DNA of 64,000 nt from Elusimicrobiota bacterium. GTDB lineage: Bacteria; Elusimicrobiota; UBA5214; JBBAAG01. The stretch lies in the NCBI GenBank assembly GCA_041658405.1, contig JBBAAG010000002.1, positions 65,876 to 129,875 of the forward strand. Reading direction: 5' to 3'. Every line of letters begins with the position of its first letter. Within the stretch, counting starts at the first letter, position 1. Below are positions 36,996 to 46,756 of the stretch, in pieces. A model generated the notes under the pieces. That model was not told the DNA's origin, did no database searches, and saw only the letters and a program-made list of their open reading frames with translations. Both the position numbers and the translations under genes were made by a program.

Positions 36996-38114
36996 ATGAT
37001 ATCGTCCCTACGGCAAGGCGTGTTCAAGTTCAATACACCGGTTGCGTTAATGGTACTGCTCTGTGTTGCGGTATTAACTTTCTTTCCGGTACTGAACAAC
37101 GGTTTTACGAACTGGGATGATGACCTGATACTGACTGATAATCCGGTAATAAAAACTTTGTCACTAAAAAATGTGTACCGCATATTTTCTGAACCGTGTA
37201 ATTTTGAATACCGCCCGTTTTTGTATTTATTGTTATCAATAGAATATTCTTTTGTCAAACTAAACCCGGTGCTTTACCATTTGACAAGTTTATTGTTTCA
37301 CTTGTTAAACTGCGTCCTGGCATTTTATTTTATTTATTTGGTTACACATAAAAATGTTGTAGTAGCTTTTATCGCGGGTATCCTTTTTGCGGTGCATCCC
37401 GTGCAGGTGCAATCCGTTGCGTGGATCAGCGGGCGGGATGATGTTATGTACTTCGCGTTTTATATGTTATCACTGATATTTTATGTAAAGTATCTCGAGG
37501 CTGATAACAAGAAGTACTATCTACTGGCTATTCTGTCATTCATATGTTCAATGCTTTCAAAAACATTGGCGATGACCTTACCGGTGATGTTGTTACTGGT
37601 ATGTTTTTTTCTGAAGAAAAAAGTTACCTGGCAGGATTTAGTAAAGACGCTTCCTTTTTGGGTGATGGATATTATTCTTTGTTATATTGCATTAACGGTG
37701 AGTACGCTACAAATGCCGGCAATGCAGTATTGGTTTGACACAAAAATTATGTCAACATTTGACGAACTGGTTTTTTATATGTACAAACTATTTTATCCGA
37801 TAGACTTTTCGTACCTCTACTTTGACTACAGGGTATTGAGTTCACCGTATTTATCATTGTTGTTGGTAGTAAGCATGTTAGGGATAGTATGGTACACCCG
37901 AAAATTTACTGATAAGGTCGTTTTTGGCATGCTATGGTTTTTGCTGACAATACTGCCATTACTGAAGATAATGACTTCGCGTCCAGTCTGTGACCACCGG
38001 CTATACTTGTCTTCACTTGGGATTTTTTATATCGCCGGCGAGGTGTTTTTCTGGGTATTCAAAAAAACTGGGGTTATATCAGCGTATAAAGAGAAAGGGC
38101 AGGCAGGTGCGTAA
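36996..38114 (+). CDS. Detached N-terminal (catalytic-type) half of a TMTC-like GT-C protein, without TPRs
   Basis: FTNWDDDLIL (Asp41-Asp42), EYRPFLYLLL, YHLTSLLFHLLN, HPVQVQSVAWISGRDDVMY, MLSKTLAMTLP and CDHRLYLSSLGIFYIAGEV show the full transferase-type membrane core. At 372 residues it ends in a short charged tail, exactly where intact relatives enter their last helix and TPRs. That last helix and TPR set are encoded just upstream (36219-36992). The reading frame is clean, with no decay visible. The last eight bases overlap the next gene. Whether the two halves associate is unknown. Confidence 0.82.
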   Translation: MISSLRQGVFKFNTPVALMVLLCVAVLTFFPVLNNGFTNWDDDLILTDNPVIKTLSLKNVYRIFSEPCNFEYRPFLYLLLSIEYSFVKLNPVLYHLTSLLFHLLNCVLAFYFIYLVTHKNVVVAFIAGILFAVHPVQVQSVAWISGRDDVMYFAFYMLSLIFYVKYLEADNKKYYLLAILSFICSMLSKTLAMTLPVMLLLVCFFLKKKVTWQDLVKTLPFWVMDIILCYIALTVSTLQMPAMQYWFDTKIMSTFDELVFYMYKLFYPIDFSYLYFDYRVLSSPYLSLLLVVSMLGIVWYTRKFTDKVVFGMLWFLLTILPLLKIMTSRPVCDHRLYLSSLGIFYIAGEVFFWVFKKTGVISAYKEKGQAGA

Positions 38115-40650
38115 TATACAAGTTATAAAATTTGAGCAGGCCGCGTTTATTGCAGTATTACTTTTTTGGGGGTTGATATGTACATCCCGTGTGGTTGACC
38201 TTGATCTTTGGCGGCATCTAAAGGCAGGTGAGAACGCAATACAAACCCATACGCTGCTAGCTTCAACGGATACCGGCTGGATTTTTGATGTTGCTTTCGC
38301 TGCGGTGTACAAAATCAGCGGTATCTATGGTGTACAGATACTTAAAACTTCGGTACTTATTATCGCAGCGGTACTATTTTTTTTATTACTGAACTACAAC
38401 CGCCTGCACTGGTGTGTATTACCGCTTCTCATACTTGTTTTTATTAGTGCTAGCCCGAAGGTACAACCCCGGCCGGAAGTGTTTTCTTTGCTGCTAATCG
38501 GTATATATCTTCATATATTAGAGCGTTTTCGTAAAGGAAGTGATAGTAAAACTATATACCTTCTACCCCTTTTGCAGCTTATTTGGGTGAATACTGCGGA
38601 TGATTTTGTTATCGGTATGGCAATCACGGGAATATATTATGTCGACGTGATAGCAAGAGCATGGATTCCTTCTGTCGCAGAAAGTGTAGATGAAAATACG
38701 AGGGTGAATAAAATTTCTAAAGTATTCACGCTTACTGCGGTTATTTTATTTATGTCAATCATGATTTCAGTGAATCCTTGTGGCAATAAGGTTTATCATC
38801 TGTTCAGCGTGCACCCGGGAATATCTTCAGTACTGGGTGAACTAAGATCGCCGTTTATCCGCGAGTTGAACGGTGAAGCGTTTGCCCTGGCATACAAAAT
38901 ATGGATTCTCGTGAGTTTATCAGGGTTTATTCTCCGTCGGAAAATTGTTCCAGCACATCTTGGGATTTACCTCATATTTTTAATACTATCCTTGCGCAGT
39001 GTAAGAAATATACCTTTTTTTGTGTTTACATCCTTACCCATTACTGCAGAAAATTATGTCTGGTTATATGAAAAGTATGCGGGGCGGATACCTCCTAAAT
39101 TGCGGGTGATAATAAAAAATACTGTTATTGCAGCAACACTACTTTATTGCATAACATTTTCATGGCAGTTTGTCACTAGAAGGATTTATGACGATATCAG
39201 CGGGTTCGGGTTAGGATTGAAACCGTATTATTATATCACCGGTGCAGCGGATTATGTCAGGGACGCATTACCTTCGGGTCGGATATTCAACGATATAAAT
39301 TCCAGTGGATACCTATTCTGGCGCCTATCGCCTAAGAACAATATTTTTGTTGATAACAGTATAAACTATTACTTATTGATGGATCAACCACAGGTGTTTG
39401 ATAGGTTCGCACAGGTGAATGGGATAAATATTGTTGTTATGCATCACGGTTTTTCTGGGGATAGGAAGTTTATACGTTACCTGTGGGATAATCCCGCGTG
39501 GGAAGTTAAGTTTTTGGACTATACCGGTATTGTTTTTACAAATACTGGAACCGGGAGGTCAGTGGATGCTGTGCGAAACAAAAATTATGAGTATCTTACC
39601 GCTGCAACCGCAGGGTTATTACAAGAGAATAATGAAAAAGTAAATCCTGTAATATTTACGATGGCAGATAACGTCCCGGAGTACCGTTCAATGATAGAAC
39701 TTTGTACTTTACTTGGCTACCATGTCGATATGATACGGATTTCACATTATGCTTTACTAAAAAATAATCGGAGGTATGATGTTATCACCAACCTTGCGAT
39801 CGCGTACTCCGGTATCGGAGACATCGCAACGGCGAAACAGTTTTTACAGCAATCTTTGAAAGTTAATAAAAAGTATGGTTATACATACTACGTGCTGGGC
39901 AATATCGCGGAGAAAGAAGGAGATGTTATTAATGCTGAGAAAATGTATAAACGGGCAGTTGAAGTCCATCCGTTTTTTCAGCAAAAATATGAAGCCCTCG
40001 CAGAATTGTATTTGCGTGTCAGCAATATTTCTTCCGCACGGGAGGTTTACCTGTTATTATTGAGAGAACAGCCGGGGAATACGGCGTTACTTTTGCGTAT
40101 CGCAGATTTGTACCTGAAAACAGGAAATAAGTATTTAGCAAAAAAGTATTTGAGTAAAGCATTCCGGAAGGATAGCGGTGAGAATTTGTATCTCACGATT
40201 GGTAATATCTACGAAAGTAACCGTTACTGGGATGAAGCTTATGAAAACTACCTTGCTGCTGAAAAGATTAACCCGTCTTCTTCACTTGCAGCGTACGGCC
40301 TCGGACGGTGCTGTTATTCCGGGAAAAAGGATTTTTATTCAGCTGTTAAGTATTACGAAAAAGCGTTAGAGCTTGGTATTAACAACAAGCACGATGTCAT
40401 CGCAAATCTTGGCCGCGTGTATTTTGATCTTGGAGAAAAAAAGAAAGGTGTGGCGTTGCTAAGGCAAAGTATTGAATTATTCCCGCGTAGTTTCGAAAAC
40501 TGGGTATTTTTGGGTAGAGCGTATGAGAACCTTAAAGAACCTGGGTTGGCACTGGATAGTTACCGCCGGGCAGCGGAGTTAAACCCTCAGGATTTGGGTG
40601 TCGCGGGTAAGGTAGGCGCTCTGACAAGATCAGGACGTGGACGGGAATGA
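38107..40650 (+). CDS. 'WWHL'-family polytopic membrane protein (WRHL variant) with TPRs
   Basis: Chosen start is the GTG at 38107, eight bases inside the previous gene, with AAAGGG seven bases upstream; the open frame reaches back to 37990. The first-loop motif reads DLDLWRHLKAGE (31-42), so the second Trp of WWHL is Arg. The later WVNxHxxF motif is WVNTADDF, without its His, and the GGYL.W...VFIDGR motif is SGYLFWRLSPKNNIFVDNS. With these changes it may be catalytically altered or inactive. About eleven helices to ~385 precede a soluble part and about seven TPRs (575-840). It overlaps the next gene by four bases (ATGA). Confidence 0.72.
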   Translation: MRNIQVIKFEQAAFIAVLLFWGLICTSRVVDLDLWRHLKAGENAIQTHTLLASTDTGWIFDVAFAAVYKISGIYGVQILKTSVLIIAAVLFFLLLNYNRLHWCVLPLLILVFISASPKVQPRPEVFSLLLIGIYLHILERFRKGSDSKTIYLLPLLQLIWVNTADDFVIGMAITGIYYVDVIARAWIPSVAESVDENTRVNKISKVFTLTAVILFMSIMISVNPCGNKVYHLFSVHPGISSVLGELRSPFIRELNGEAFALAYKIWILVSLSGFILRRKIVPAHLGIYLIFLILSLRSVRNIPFFVFTSLPITAENYVWLYEKYAGRIPPKLRVIIKNTVIAATLLYCITFSWQFVTRRIYDDISGFGLGLKPYYYITGAADYVRDALPSGRIFNDINSSGYLFWRLSPKNNIFVDNSINYYLLMDQPQVFDRFAQVNGINIVVMHHGFSGDRKFIRYLWDNPAWEVKFLDYTGIVFTNTGTGRSVDAVRNKNYEYLTAATAGLLQENNEKVNPVIFTMADNVPEYRSMIELCTLLGYHVDMIRISHYALLKNNRRYDVITNLAIAYSGIGDIATAKQFLQQSLKVNKKYGYTYYVLGNIAEKEGDVINAEKMYKRAVEVHPFFQQKYEALAELYLRVSNISSAREVYLLLLREQPGNTALLLRIADLYLKTGNKYLAKKYLSKAFRKDSGENLYLTIGNIYESNRYWDEAYENYLAAEKINPSSSLAAYGLGRCCYSGKKDFYSAVKYYEKALELGINNKHDVIANLGRVYFDLGEKKKGVALLRQSIELFPRSFENWVFLGRAYENLKEPGLALDSYRRAAELNPQDLGVAGKVGALTRSGRGRE

Positions 40651-42437
40651 AGATCAAGTATACTGATATACTGGTACCAATATTTTTAACGGGTATTGTA
40701 ATATTAAACATCTTTCCTGTATTCCCTAAGTTTGACAAATTAATGAATAATGACGACTTTCTGCAGTTCGCTGCAAGGCATCATATTGCACGGGAGACTG
40801 TGCTTCAATCACATCAGGTGCCTCTGAGGACACATTTTTTGGGCGGCGGATTTCCTACAGCCGGTGACCCTGATGACCCGTCATTGAGTCCGTTATTGAT
40901 TTTTACCCTGGTTTTTGGCGAAGTTGCCGGGTTGAAACTTATGGCATTAATGCTGTTATTAACCGGGACATTAGCGATGTACTATTTCCTGCGCAGGTGG
41001 TATAGTTACACAGTAGCCGGTGCGGTATTCGCATCAGCGGTATTATGTTCCTGCACGTGGTTTCCAATACGGTTTTTGGGAGGTAATATCAACGAAATGT
41101 ATTATTACCTTTTCCCGCTGGTACTGTATATTTTTGAACTCTATGTGAATAATGGGAGAAAGTATTTGATATTACTCGCCGCTGTATTAGCATTACTGGT
41201 TTTTGATGGAAAATTTGTTTTCCCATCCACCATCCTGTTTTTGTGTATCTACAGTTTTATCCGTTCTGCCGGAAGGAAGGATGGTAAGTTTTGTGTCAAC
41301 TATGCATATCCAAAAAAAGCAGTGGTAGCAGCAATATTTGCGGTACTGCTTGGCGCGGTGAAAATTGTATTGGTCCTGGATTTGTTCTCAATACAGGGAT
41401 CGATGATGTATCCGGTGGTAAAAATCCATGGGAAAGTTTATAGTGCTGATACTATTAAAGCAATGAATGTGAATAAATTAAGCAATATCGCGTGTATAGA
41501 TAAAACAGAAATATTTAAAACCGAAAACTTATCTTGTCATGTCGGTATTATACCGGTATTAATAACTCTTTTGTCCTTGTTTTTGTATAAAAAAGTATAT
41601 CATTGGGTGATACTTCTTGTTCCCGCGTTTATGTTAAGTGCAGCATGGACATTACCGGTTGATATTTTTAAGCCTCTCTGGCATCTTCCCTGGATGAATG
41701 CTATGACAATGCCGGCGAAGTATTTTAACTTTTTTATAGTATTTTCAATATCAGCAATCAGCGGTGCAGGGGTGTCATATTTTAGCGGGAAGGTTTCGGA
41801 GGTTATAAGTAAAGAAATAGTTAATGCCATACTCGGAGTAGTGTTTGTACTGTCAATCATACCGTTGATGAGTTTTACGTATGAATATTTTAATGCCACG
41901 GAGTTCGTTGCCCCTCCTGAACCTGCACACGGGGGTGAGTTTTATCATGCAGCATTGTTGGATAAACGCGATTCTGTGTACCTTTATGATAACACCTGCA
42001 AAAATGTTGGGACTAAAAACTGGTACGGGCCTGTGCTGTTACAGGAATATGTTGTACCAAAAATGTTTTACAAAATTACGGGCGAAAGTGTTGAAAAAAT
42101 AGTTAATGATGCATATATCGGAGAAGCTTTCTTTATAGAAGATAAAAGTCAGAATGTGGCTGATATAACAACGCTTACTGCGAATATAATAGTGGTTTCA
42201 GTAAAAATAGATTCACCCGGGACACTGGTGCTTAACCACAACTATTTTAAGTACTGGTCCGTAAACAAGGGGGTAATCCAAAATTTTAAAGGGTTACTGG
42301 CGGTAAAACTTGATACTACGGGTACTTATGATGTTGAGTTCAATTACCGTAACGTCAAAGCAACTATCGGTTTTGTCGTCTCAGGATTGGCCTTCATCTT
42401 TTTATTGATAACAAAATATTATCAAAAACCTAAATAA
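40647..42437 (+). CDS. YfhO-like polytopic membrane protein
   Basis: The first extracytoplasmic loop holds NNDDFLQFAARHHI and LRTHFLGGGFPTAGDPDDPSLSP, and LGGNINEMYYYL follows. About twelve helices run to the C-terminus. The penultimate domain has the YfhO-type ending (GTLVLNHNYFKYWSV, LLAVKLDTTGTYDVEFNYR). YfhO of Bacillus and Listeria helps glycosylate lipoteichoic acid, so a role in exporting or attaching a lipid-linked sugar is possible here; this is an inference. A close relative lies on the other strand at 46704-48500. Its ATG overlaps the upstream stop. Confidence 0.72.
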   Translation: MKIKYTDILVPIFLTGIVILNIFPVFPKFDKLMNNDDFLQFAARHHIARETVLQSHQVPLRTHFLGGGFPTAGDPDDPSLSPLLIFTLVFGEVAGLKLMALMLLLTGTLAMYYFLRRWYSYTVAGAVFASAVLCSCTWFPIRFLGGNINEMYYYLFPLVLYIFELYVNNGRKYLILLAAVLALLVFDGKFVFPSTILFLCIYSFIRSAGRKDGKFCVNYAYPKKAVVAAIFAVLLGAVKIVLVLDLFSIQGSMMYPVVKIHGKVYSADTIKAMNVNKLSNIACIDKTEIFKTENLSCHVGIIPVLITLLSLFLYKKVYHWVILLVPAFMLSAAWTLPVDIFKPLWHLPWMNAMTMPAKYFNFFIVFSISAISGAGVSYFSGKVSEVISKEIVNAILGVVFVLSIIPLMSFTYEYFNATEFVAPPEPAHGGEFYHAALLDKRDSVYLYDNTCKNVGTKNWYGPVLLQEYVVPKMFYKITGESVEKIVNDAYIGEAFFIEDKSQNVADITTLTANIIVVSVKIDSPGTLVLNHNYFKYWSVNKGVIQNFKGLLAVKLDTTGTYDVEFNYRNVKATIGFVVSGLAFIFLLITKYYQKPK

Positions 42438-42450
42438 TCTGTTGTTATGT

Positions 42451-42456
42451 TATAAT
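42451..42456 (+). promoter_or_regulatory. Isolated -10 hexamer close to a start codon
   Basis: A perfect TATAAT lies eight bases ahead of the ATG at 42465, in the 27-bp gap after the YfhO-like gene. There is no convincing -35 at 16-18 bp and no ribosome site. If used, it would give a leaderless message. Confidence 0.3.
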
Positions 42457-42464
42457 AAGTAACC

Positions 42465-44756
42465 ATGAAGTGGTTAAATAAATATGGTGTAAACATATTT
42501 CTCGGGGTACTGGTATGCGTAACAGCACTTGCGTATTTACCGGTACTGAATAACGGGTTTACCAACTGGGACGATAACGTGTTGGTAACCGACAACCCGT
42601 TGACTAAGAGTTTGGCTCCCGGGAATATTATAAAAATATTTACTACTTTCTGTAACTACGAATACCGCCCGTTGTTATACCTTTCCTTTGCGGTGGAATA
42701 CTTTTTTGTTAAACTCCAACCCTGGCTGTATCATCTCACGAGTTTATTGCTGCACTTACTGAACTGTATCCTTGCGTTTGTGTTTATTTATCGTCTTACC
42801 AATAAAAACATTATCACCGCCGGTATTGCTGCATTAATATTTGCACTGCATCCCGTGCAGGTACAGGCTGTCGCGTGGATCGCAGGGCGGGATGATGTGC
42901 TGTACACATTATTTTATTTATTATCCCTGATATTTTACCTGAGATACATCGATACCGGTGGTAAGGATACAAAATTTTATTTCCTGTCGTTGATAATGTT
43001 TTTTGTATCATTATTTTCTAAAACATTGGCGGTTACGGTACCGTTGATCATGTTTTTGATTGACTATTTCTACGGGCGGAAGTTTACCAGAAATGTGCTG
43101 CTTGAAAAAGTGCCGTTTATCCTCGGTGGTATTGCTGTCGGGGTATTAGCCGTTGTTGCGCAGTTGTCCTACGAAGTACCCCGTGAAAAACTTATGCGTT
43201 ACAACTTCTCGCGTAATGTTGTGGGTACGTTTGACGATTTTGTGTTTTATTTTAACAAAATATTTTATCCTAATGACCTTTCCTGTTTTTATCAGGATTA
43301 TAAACCCGCAGGGGGGCAGTATTTTTCGGTGTTCCTGGTTTTCGCTATTCTTTTGGGTATTGGGTTTACCGGTAAGTTTACAAAAAAAGTTATATTCGGC
43401 AGCGCATTTTTTTTGATGGCAATTTTGCCGGTACTAAAACTTACCACGGGGCGTCCCACATCGGATCATAGGTTGTACCTATCATTACTGGGTGTAGCAT
43501 ATCTTGTGGGTGAACTTATAAGCTGGATAACCCTGGGGGTAAGCTACCGTATGTCCTGGGTGAATAAACTTAAGAACATGGTTGTGGTGGTACTGATAAC
43601 CGCAGTTACTGTTACATTTACGTATTTAACGAATGAACGCGTTAAAGTATGGAAGGATAGTTTAACTCTGTGGAATGACGCGTTAGAAAAAAATCCGAGG
43701 TTAGCGTTGGGGTATAGTAACCGCGCACAGGCGTACCTCTCAGTAGGTGAGTTTGATAAAGCCGCAGCGGACTGCGAGAAAATGGCGGAATTAACCGCTA
43801 TTGCTGCACAGTTTTCTGGCCCAGTGCAGAGTAGCAGCAACAAGAATATAGGTAATACAAAGAAAACGCAGTCCCCGCAGGAAGTAAACGCTATTGCATA
43901 CAACAATCACGGGGTGGTAATGTTTGAAAAAGGTGAATACGGCCTTGCAGTGCAGGATTATACAAAAGCGATTGAACTTAATGAAAAAGCGGCGGAAGGG
44001 TATGCGAACCGCGGTGCTGCCTATCAGGAACTCGGGAAGTTTGAGTTAGCATTCCGGGATTATGAGCAAACCATTAAACTTGACCCAACCTTTGCACCGG
44101 CGTACTATAACCGCGGGAAGTTGTACCTCAAATTTAATAGGTTACAGGATGCAGTCCGTGAATTTACAGAGGCGATTAAATACCGCGGGGATTATTATGA
44201 ATCCTACGCAAATAGAGGGGATGCATTTCTTGACCTTAGAGAATACGAGGCTGCAATAAAAGATTATACCACGGTCCTGCGGTTTTCAGAAACCGCGAGG
44301 ACGTATAACCGCCGCGGTGCGGCGTACTCTATGTTAAAACAATATGATAAAGCGTTACATGATTTCCGGAAGGCTGAAAAATTAGCTCCCGGGCTTTATG
44401 AGTCTTATTACAATATCGGCTTAATGAATTATCAAACCAGGAAGTATCCGGAAGCCATTGATTATTTCACTGAAGCGTTAGTGATAGAGCCGGGATTAGT
44501 GGATGCGTACAAAAACCGCGGGAATTGTTATTTTGAACAACGGAAGTTTAATAATGCGTTCGAGGATTATGATAAAGCCGTGAAGCTTGACCCCGAAGAT
44601 TTGAGTTTATACCAAAACCGTGCGTTTGCTAATTATCATCTTGGGCGGTTTCCGGAAGCGCTGAAAGACGCGTTGTTTCTTCAGTCACGGGGGTATAGTA
44701 TCGAACAGGAATTTATCGACGAGTTATCCGCTAAAATAGGAGGCGGATCACGTTGA
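42465..44756 (+). CDS. TMTC-like GT-C membrane protein with about nine TPRs
   Basis: FTNWDDNVLV (Asp36-Asp37), EYRPLLYLSF, YHLTSLLLHLLN, HPVQVQAVAWIAGRDDVLY and FSKTLAVTVP closely match the protein at 24748-27183. The membrane-to-TPR junction ERVKVWKDSLTLW is near residue 395, and TPRs run from ~410 to ~745. A Ser/Lys/Asn-rich linker (about residues 450-475, around SSSNKNIGNTKK) replaces TPR units present in the relative, as if repeats were lost there. Function as a protein O-mannosyltransferase-type enzyme is inferred from the family. The stop overlaps the next start by three bases. Confidence 0.82.
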   Translation: MKWLNKYGVNIFLGVLVCVTALAYLPVLNNGFTNWDDNVLVTDNPLTKSLAPGNIIKIFTTFCNYEYRPLLYLSFAVEYFFVKLQPWLYHLTSLLLHLLNCILAFVFIYRLTNKNIITAGIAALIFALHPVQVQAVAWIAGRDDVLYTLFYLLSLIFYLRYIDTGGKDTKFYFLSLIMFFVSLFSKTLAVTVPLIMFLIDYFYGRKFTRNVLLEKVPFILGGIAVGVLAVVAQLSYEVPREKLMRYNFSRNVVGTFDDFVFYFNKIFYPNDLSCFYQDYKPAGGQYFSVFLVFAILLGIGFTGKFTKKVIFGSAFFLMAILPVLKLTTGRPTSDHRLYLSLLGVAYLVGELISWITLGVSYRMSWVNKLKNMVVVVLITAVTVTFTYLTNERVKVWKDSLTLWNDALEKNPRLALGYSNRAQAYLSVGEFDKAAADCEKMAELTAIAAQFSGPVQSSSNKNIGNTKKTQSPQEVNAIAYNNHGVVMFEKGEYGLAVQDYTKAIELNEKAAEGYANRGAAYQELGKFELAFRDYEQTIKLDPTFAPAYYNRGKLYLKFNRLQDAVREFTEAIKYRGDYYESYANRGDAFLDLREYEAAIKDYTTVLRFSETARTYNRRGAAYSMLKQYDKALHDFRKAEKLAPGLYESYYNIGLMNYQTRKYPEAIDYFTEALVIEPGLVDAYKNRGNCYFEQRKFNNAFEDYDKAVKLDPEDLSLYQNRAFANYHLGRFPEALKDALFLQSRGYSIEQEFIDELSAKIGGGSR
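44738..44743 (+). promoter_or_regulatory. Perfect ribosome binding site that fixes a TTG start
   Basis: AGGAGG lies inside the end of the upstream coding region, nine bases before TTG 44753. It is the clearest such site in the window and supports a TTG start that overlaps the preceding TGA. Confidence 0.8.
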
Positions 44757-46756
44757 CTCGTCCCACCGTACTTTCAATACTTTCAGTATTTATATTACTC
44801 GGGGTGCTTGCGTGTTCACGCGTGGTTGACCTCGATATATGGTGGCACCTGAAAACCGGGGAGTATATTGTTAACCACAAAAGTTTACCCACCGCCGCGG
44901 AGTTTAATTACGCTCTTCCAAGCCAGGAATGGATTAATATCGGATGGATATTCGACGTGTGCGCATATGCTGCGTATAAAGTTGCCGGAATACCTGCTGT
45001 GCAGGTGCTTAAGATAACGGTGATACTTTCATCCTTCCTACTCATACTTTTGTTGCTCATAAAATTCTATGGCGGGATACAATGGTATACAACGTTAATA
45101 CTTTTACTCGCGGTGATAGCCGGTAGTGTGAGGCTGCAGCCGCGGCCGGAGGCTGTATCGTTTTTGTTTATCACACTGTTTTGGTATATCCTTGAATCCT
45201 ACCGCCGAAAAGAGTTAACCGGGAATAAAGTGTATTTTCTGGCAGCAGTGCCGGTGATTGAAATGGTATGGGCAAACGTGCACCCGTTTTACGCTATCGG
45301 CATAATTATTGCCGGGATATACCTGTTTTCAGCAGTTGTGCAAAAGGTTGTTAAATTTAGCGGGTATGACACTGAAACTGATACGCGGAGCATCGTTGTG
45401 TTTACCTCTATTTTTATTGCGTCCGCATTAATCGTTATGCTCAACCCGTACGGCGTAAGAATTTATGAAACGTTCTTAAGTTATTTCTCAATCATACTCG
45501 GTAACGGAAAAGTTGTGCCTGAAACTGTTAGTGAACTAATGTCTCCGTGGTCAAAAATGTTCAGCGGTGACCTTTTTGTTATTGCATACAAAACCCTTGC
45601 AATTGCAGGGGTGGCAAGTTTTTTCTTTACCCGCCGCAGGGTCAGTATTGTTAATCTCCTGCTGTTCCTCATGTTTTTTGTGCTTTCACTTAAATATATG
45701 AGGAATACCGGCATTTTTGCGTTAATCGCGGCGGTGATAATAAATAATAATGTTAGTAAGGACAGTATTGTTCCGGGTATTATAGGTAAGTGCGTGTGCT
45801 GTATTGTGATTATTACGTCGATAACTGTTTCATGGCTGTTTCTCACGCGGAGGTTATACGACGACGTTGCGGGGTTCGGGCTTGGGGTAAAGCCATATTT
45901 TTTTCTTACCCATGCATGTGAGGCTGTAAAAACACAAAAGCTGCCCGGGCGGGTGTATAATGACTATAATACCGGCGGGTACTTGTTATGGAGTATTGTT
46001 CCGGAGTACACTGTATTTCTTGATGGGAGGATGGATTTTACTGCGGAAGATACCGCTAAAGTGTTAAACCGGTATTTCGGTATACAACAATCCCCTGTGG
46101 AATTTGACAGGGTTTCCAAAAGTTATGGGGTCAATACCGCGGTTATTGACTACAAAATCCCGGGGAATGAAAAGTTGGTGAGGTACTTATGGGACAGTGA
46201 TGGATGGACAGCGGTATTCCTGGACTATACCGGTATAATCTTTACCCGCAGGAACAAGGGAGAAAAAGGGAATTCTGCGCTCATCTCAGCAGTAGCCGGT
46301 ACTCTTGTCGACGGTAAGGCCGTTGAGCGGCGTTTAGAGCGTAACAGTTTATTGCGTAAGTTAGGGGTTGTGGATACTGTGGTTGAATACCGCCAGGTGT
46401 TCGACCTGTGCTATAACCTCGGGGAGTACGTACTTGCTGAAAAAGTTGCGCTCGCGGCGTTAAGAATTAACCCGCGTAAGTATGAACTTCTTGCCAATCT
46501 CGGTGCTATATATGCTGAACAAAACAATTATTCATCAGCAAAAAAGGTGTTAACCAGGGCAGGGAAAGTTAATCCTGGGTATAGCTATACTTTTTATAAT
46601 CTTGGATGTATTGCTGCGCAGGAAAAGGATTATGATACTGCCGAGAAAATGTTTATCCGCGCAACTAAGGGCACGCCGTATATGCCTTCCGCGTATCAAG
46701 CGCTTAATGCGGTTTACGAATTAAAAAAAACAGGCCGTAGTACAGTAAGCCCGTAA
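44753..46756 (+). CDS. 'WWHL'-type polytopic membrane protein with short TPR tail
   Basis: It has the best preserved motifs of the family in this window: DLDIWWHLKTGEYI (26-39), NIGWIFDVCAYAAY, RPEAVSFLF, WANVHPFYAIG, NPYGVRIY, GFGLGVKPYFF and TGGYLLWSIVPEYTVFLDGRMD. About eleven helices reach to ~residue 375, and two to three TPRs end the protein (about 560-660). The TTG start is set by AGGAGG at 44738. Intact D-x-D-x-WWHL, NxH and DGR motifs make it the best candidate for an active enzyme of this type. Its last 53 bases overlap the end of the opposite-strand gene. Confidence 0.78.
   Translation: MTRPTVLSILSVFILLGVLACSRVVDLDIWWHLKTGEYIVNHKSLPTAAEFNYALPSQEWINIGWIFDVCAYAAYKVAGIPAVQVLKITVILSSFLLILLLLIKFYGGIQWYTTLILLLAVIAGSVRLQPRPEAVSFLFITLFWYILESYRRKELTGNKVYFLAAVPVIEMVWANVHPFYAIGIIIAGIYLFSAVVQKVVKFSGYDTETDTRSIVVFTSIFIASALIVMLNPYGVRIYETFLSYFSIILGNGKVVPETVSELMSPWSKMFSGDLFVIAYKTLAIAGVASFFFTRRRVSIVNLLLFLMFFVLSLKYMRNTGIFALIAAVIINNNVSKDSIVPGIIGKCVCCIVIITSITVSWLFLTRRLYDDVAGFGLGVKPYFFLTHACEAVKTQKLPGRVYNDYNTGGYLLWSIVPEYTVFLDGRMDFTAEDTAKVLNRYFGIQQSPVEFDRVSKSYGVNTAVIDYKIPGNEKLVRYLWDSDGWTAVFLDYTGIIFTRRNKGEKGNSALISAVAGTLVDGKAVERRLERNSLLRKLGVVDTVVEYRQVFDLCYNLGEYVLAEKVALAALRINPRKYELLANLGAIYAEQNNYSSAKKVLTRAGKVNPGYSYTFYNLGCIAAQEKDYDTAEKMFIRATKGTPYMPSAYQALNAVYELKKTGRSTVSP

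Noticed and set aside
36219..38114. Simple pseudogene or frameshift explanation for the split TMTC-like gene
   Set aside because: A frameshift would leave the N-half upstream of the C-half. Here the order is reversed, and both frames are clean with own starts.
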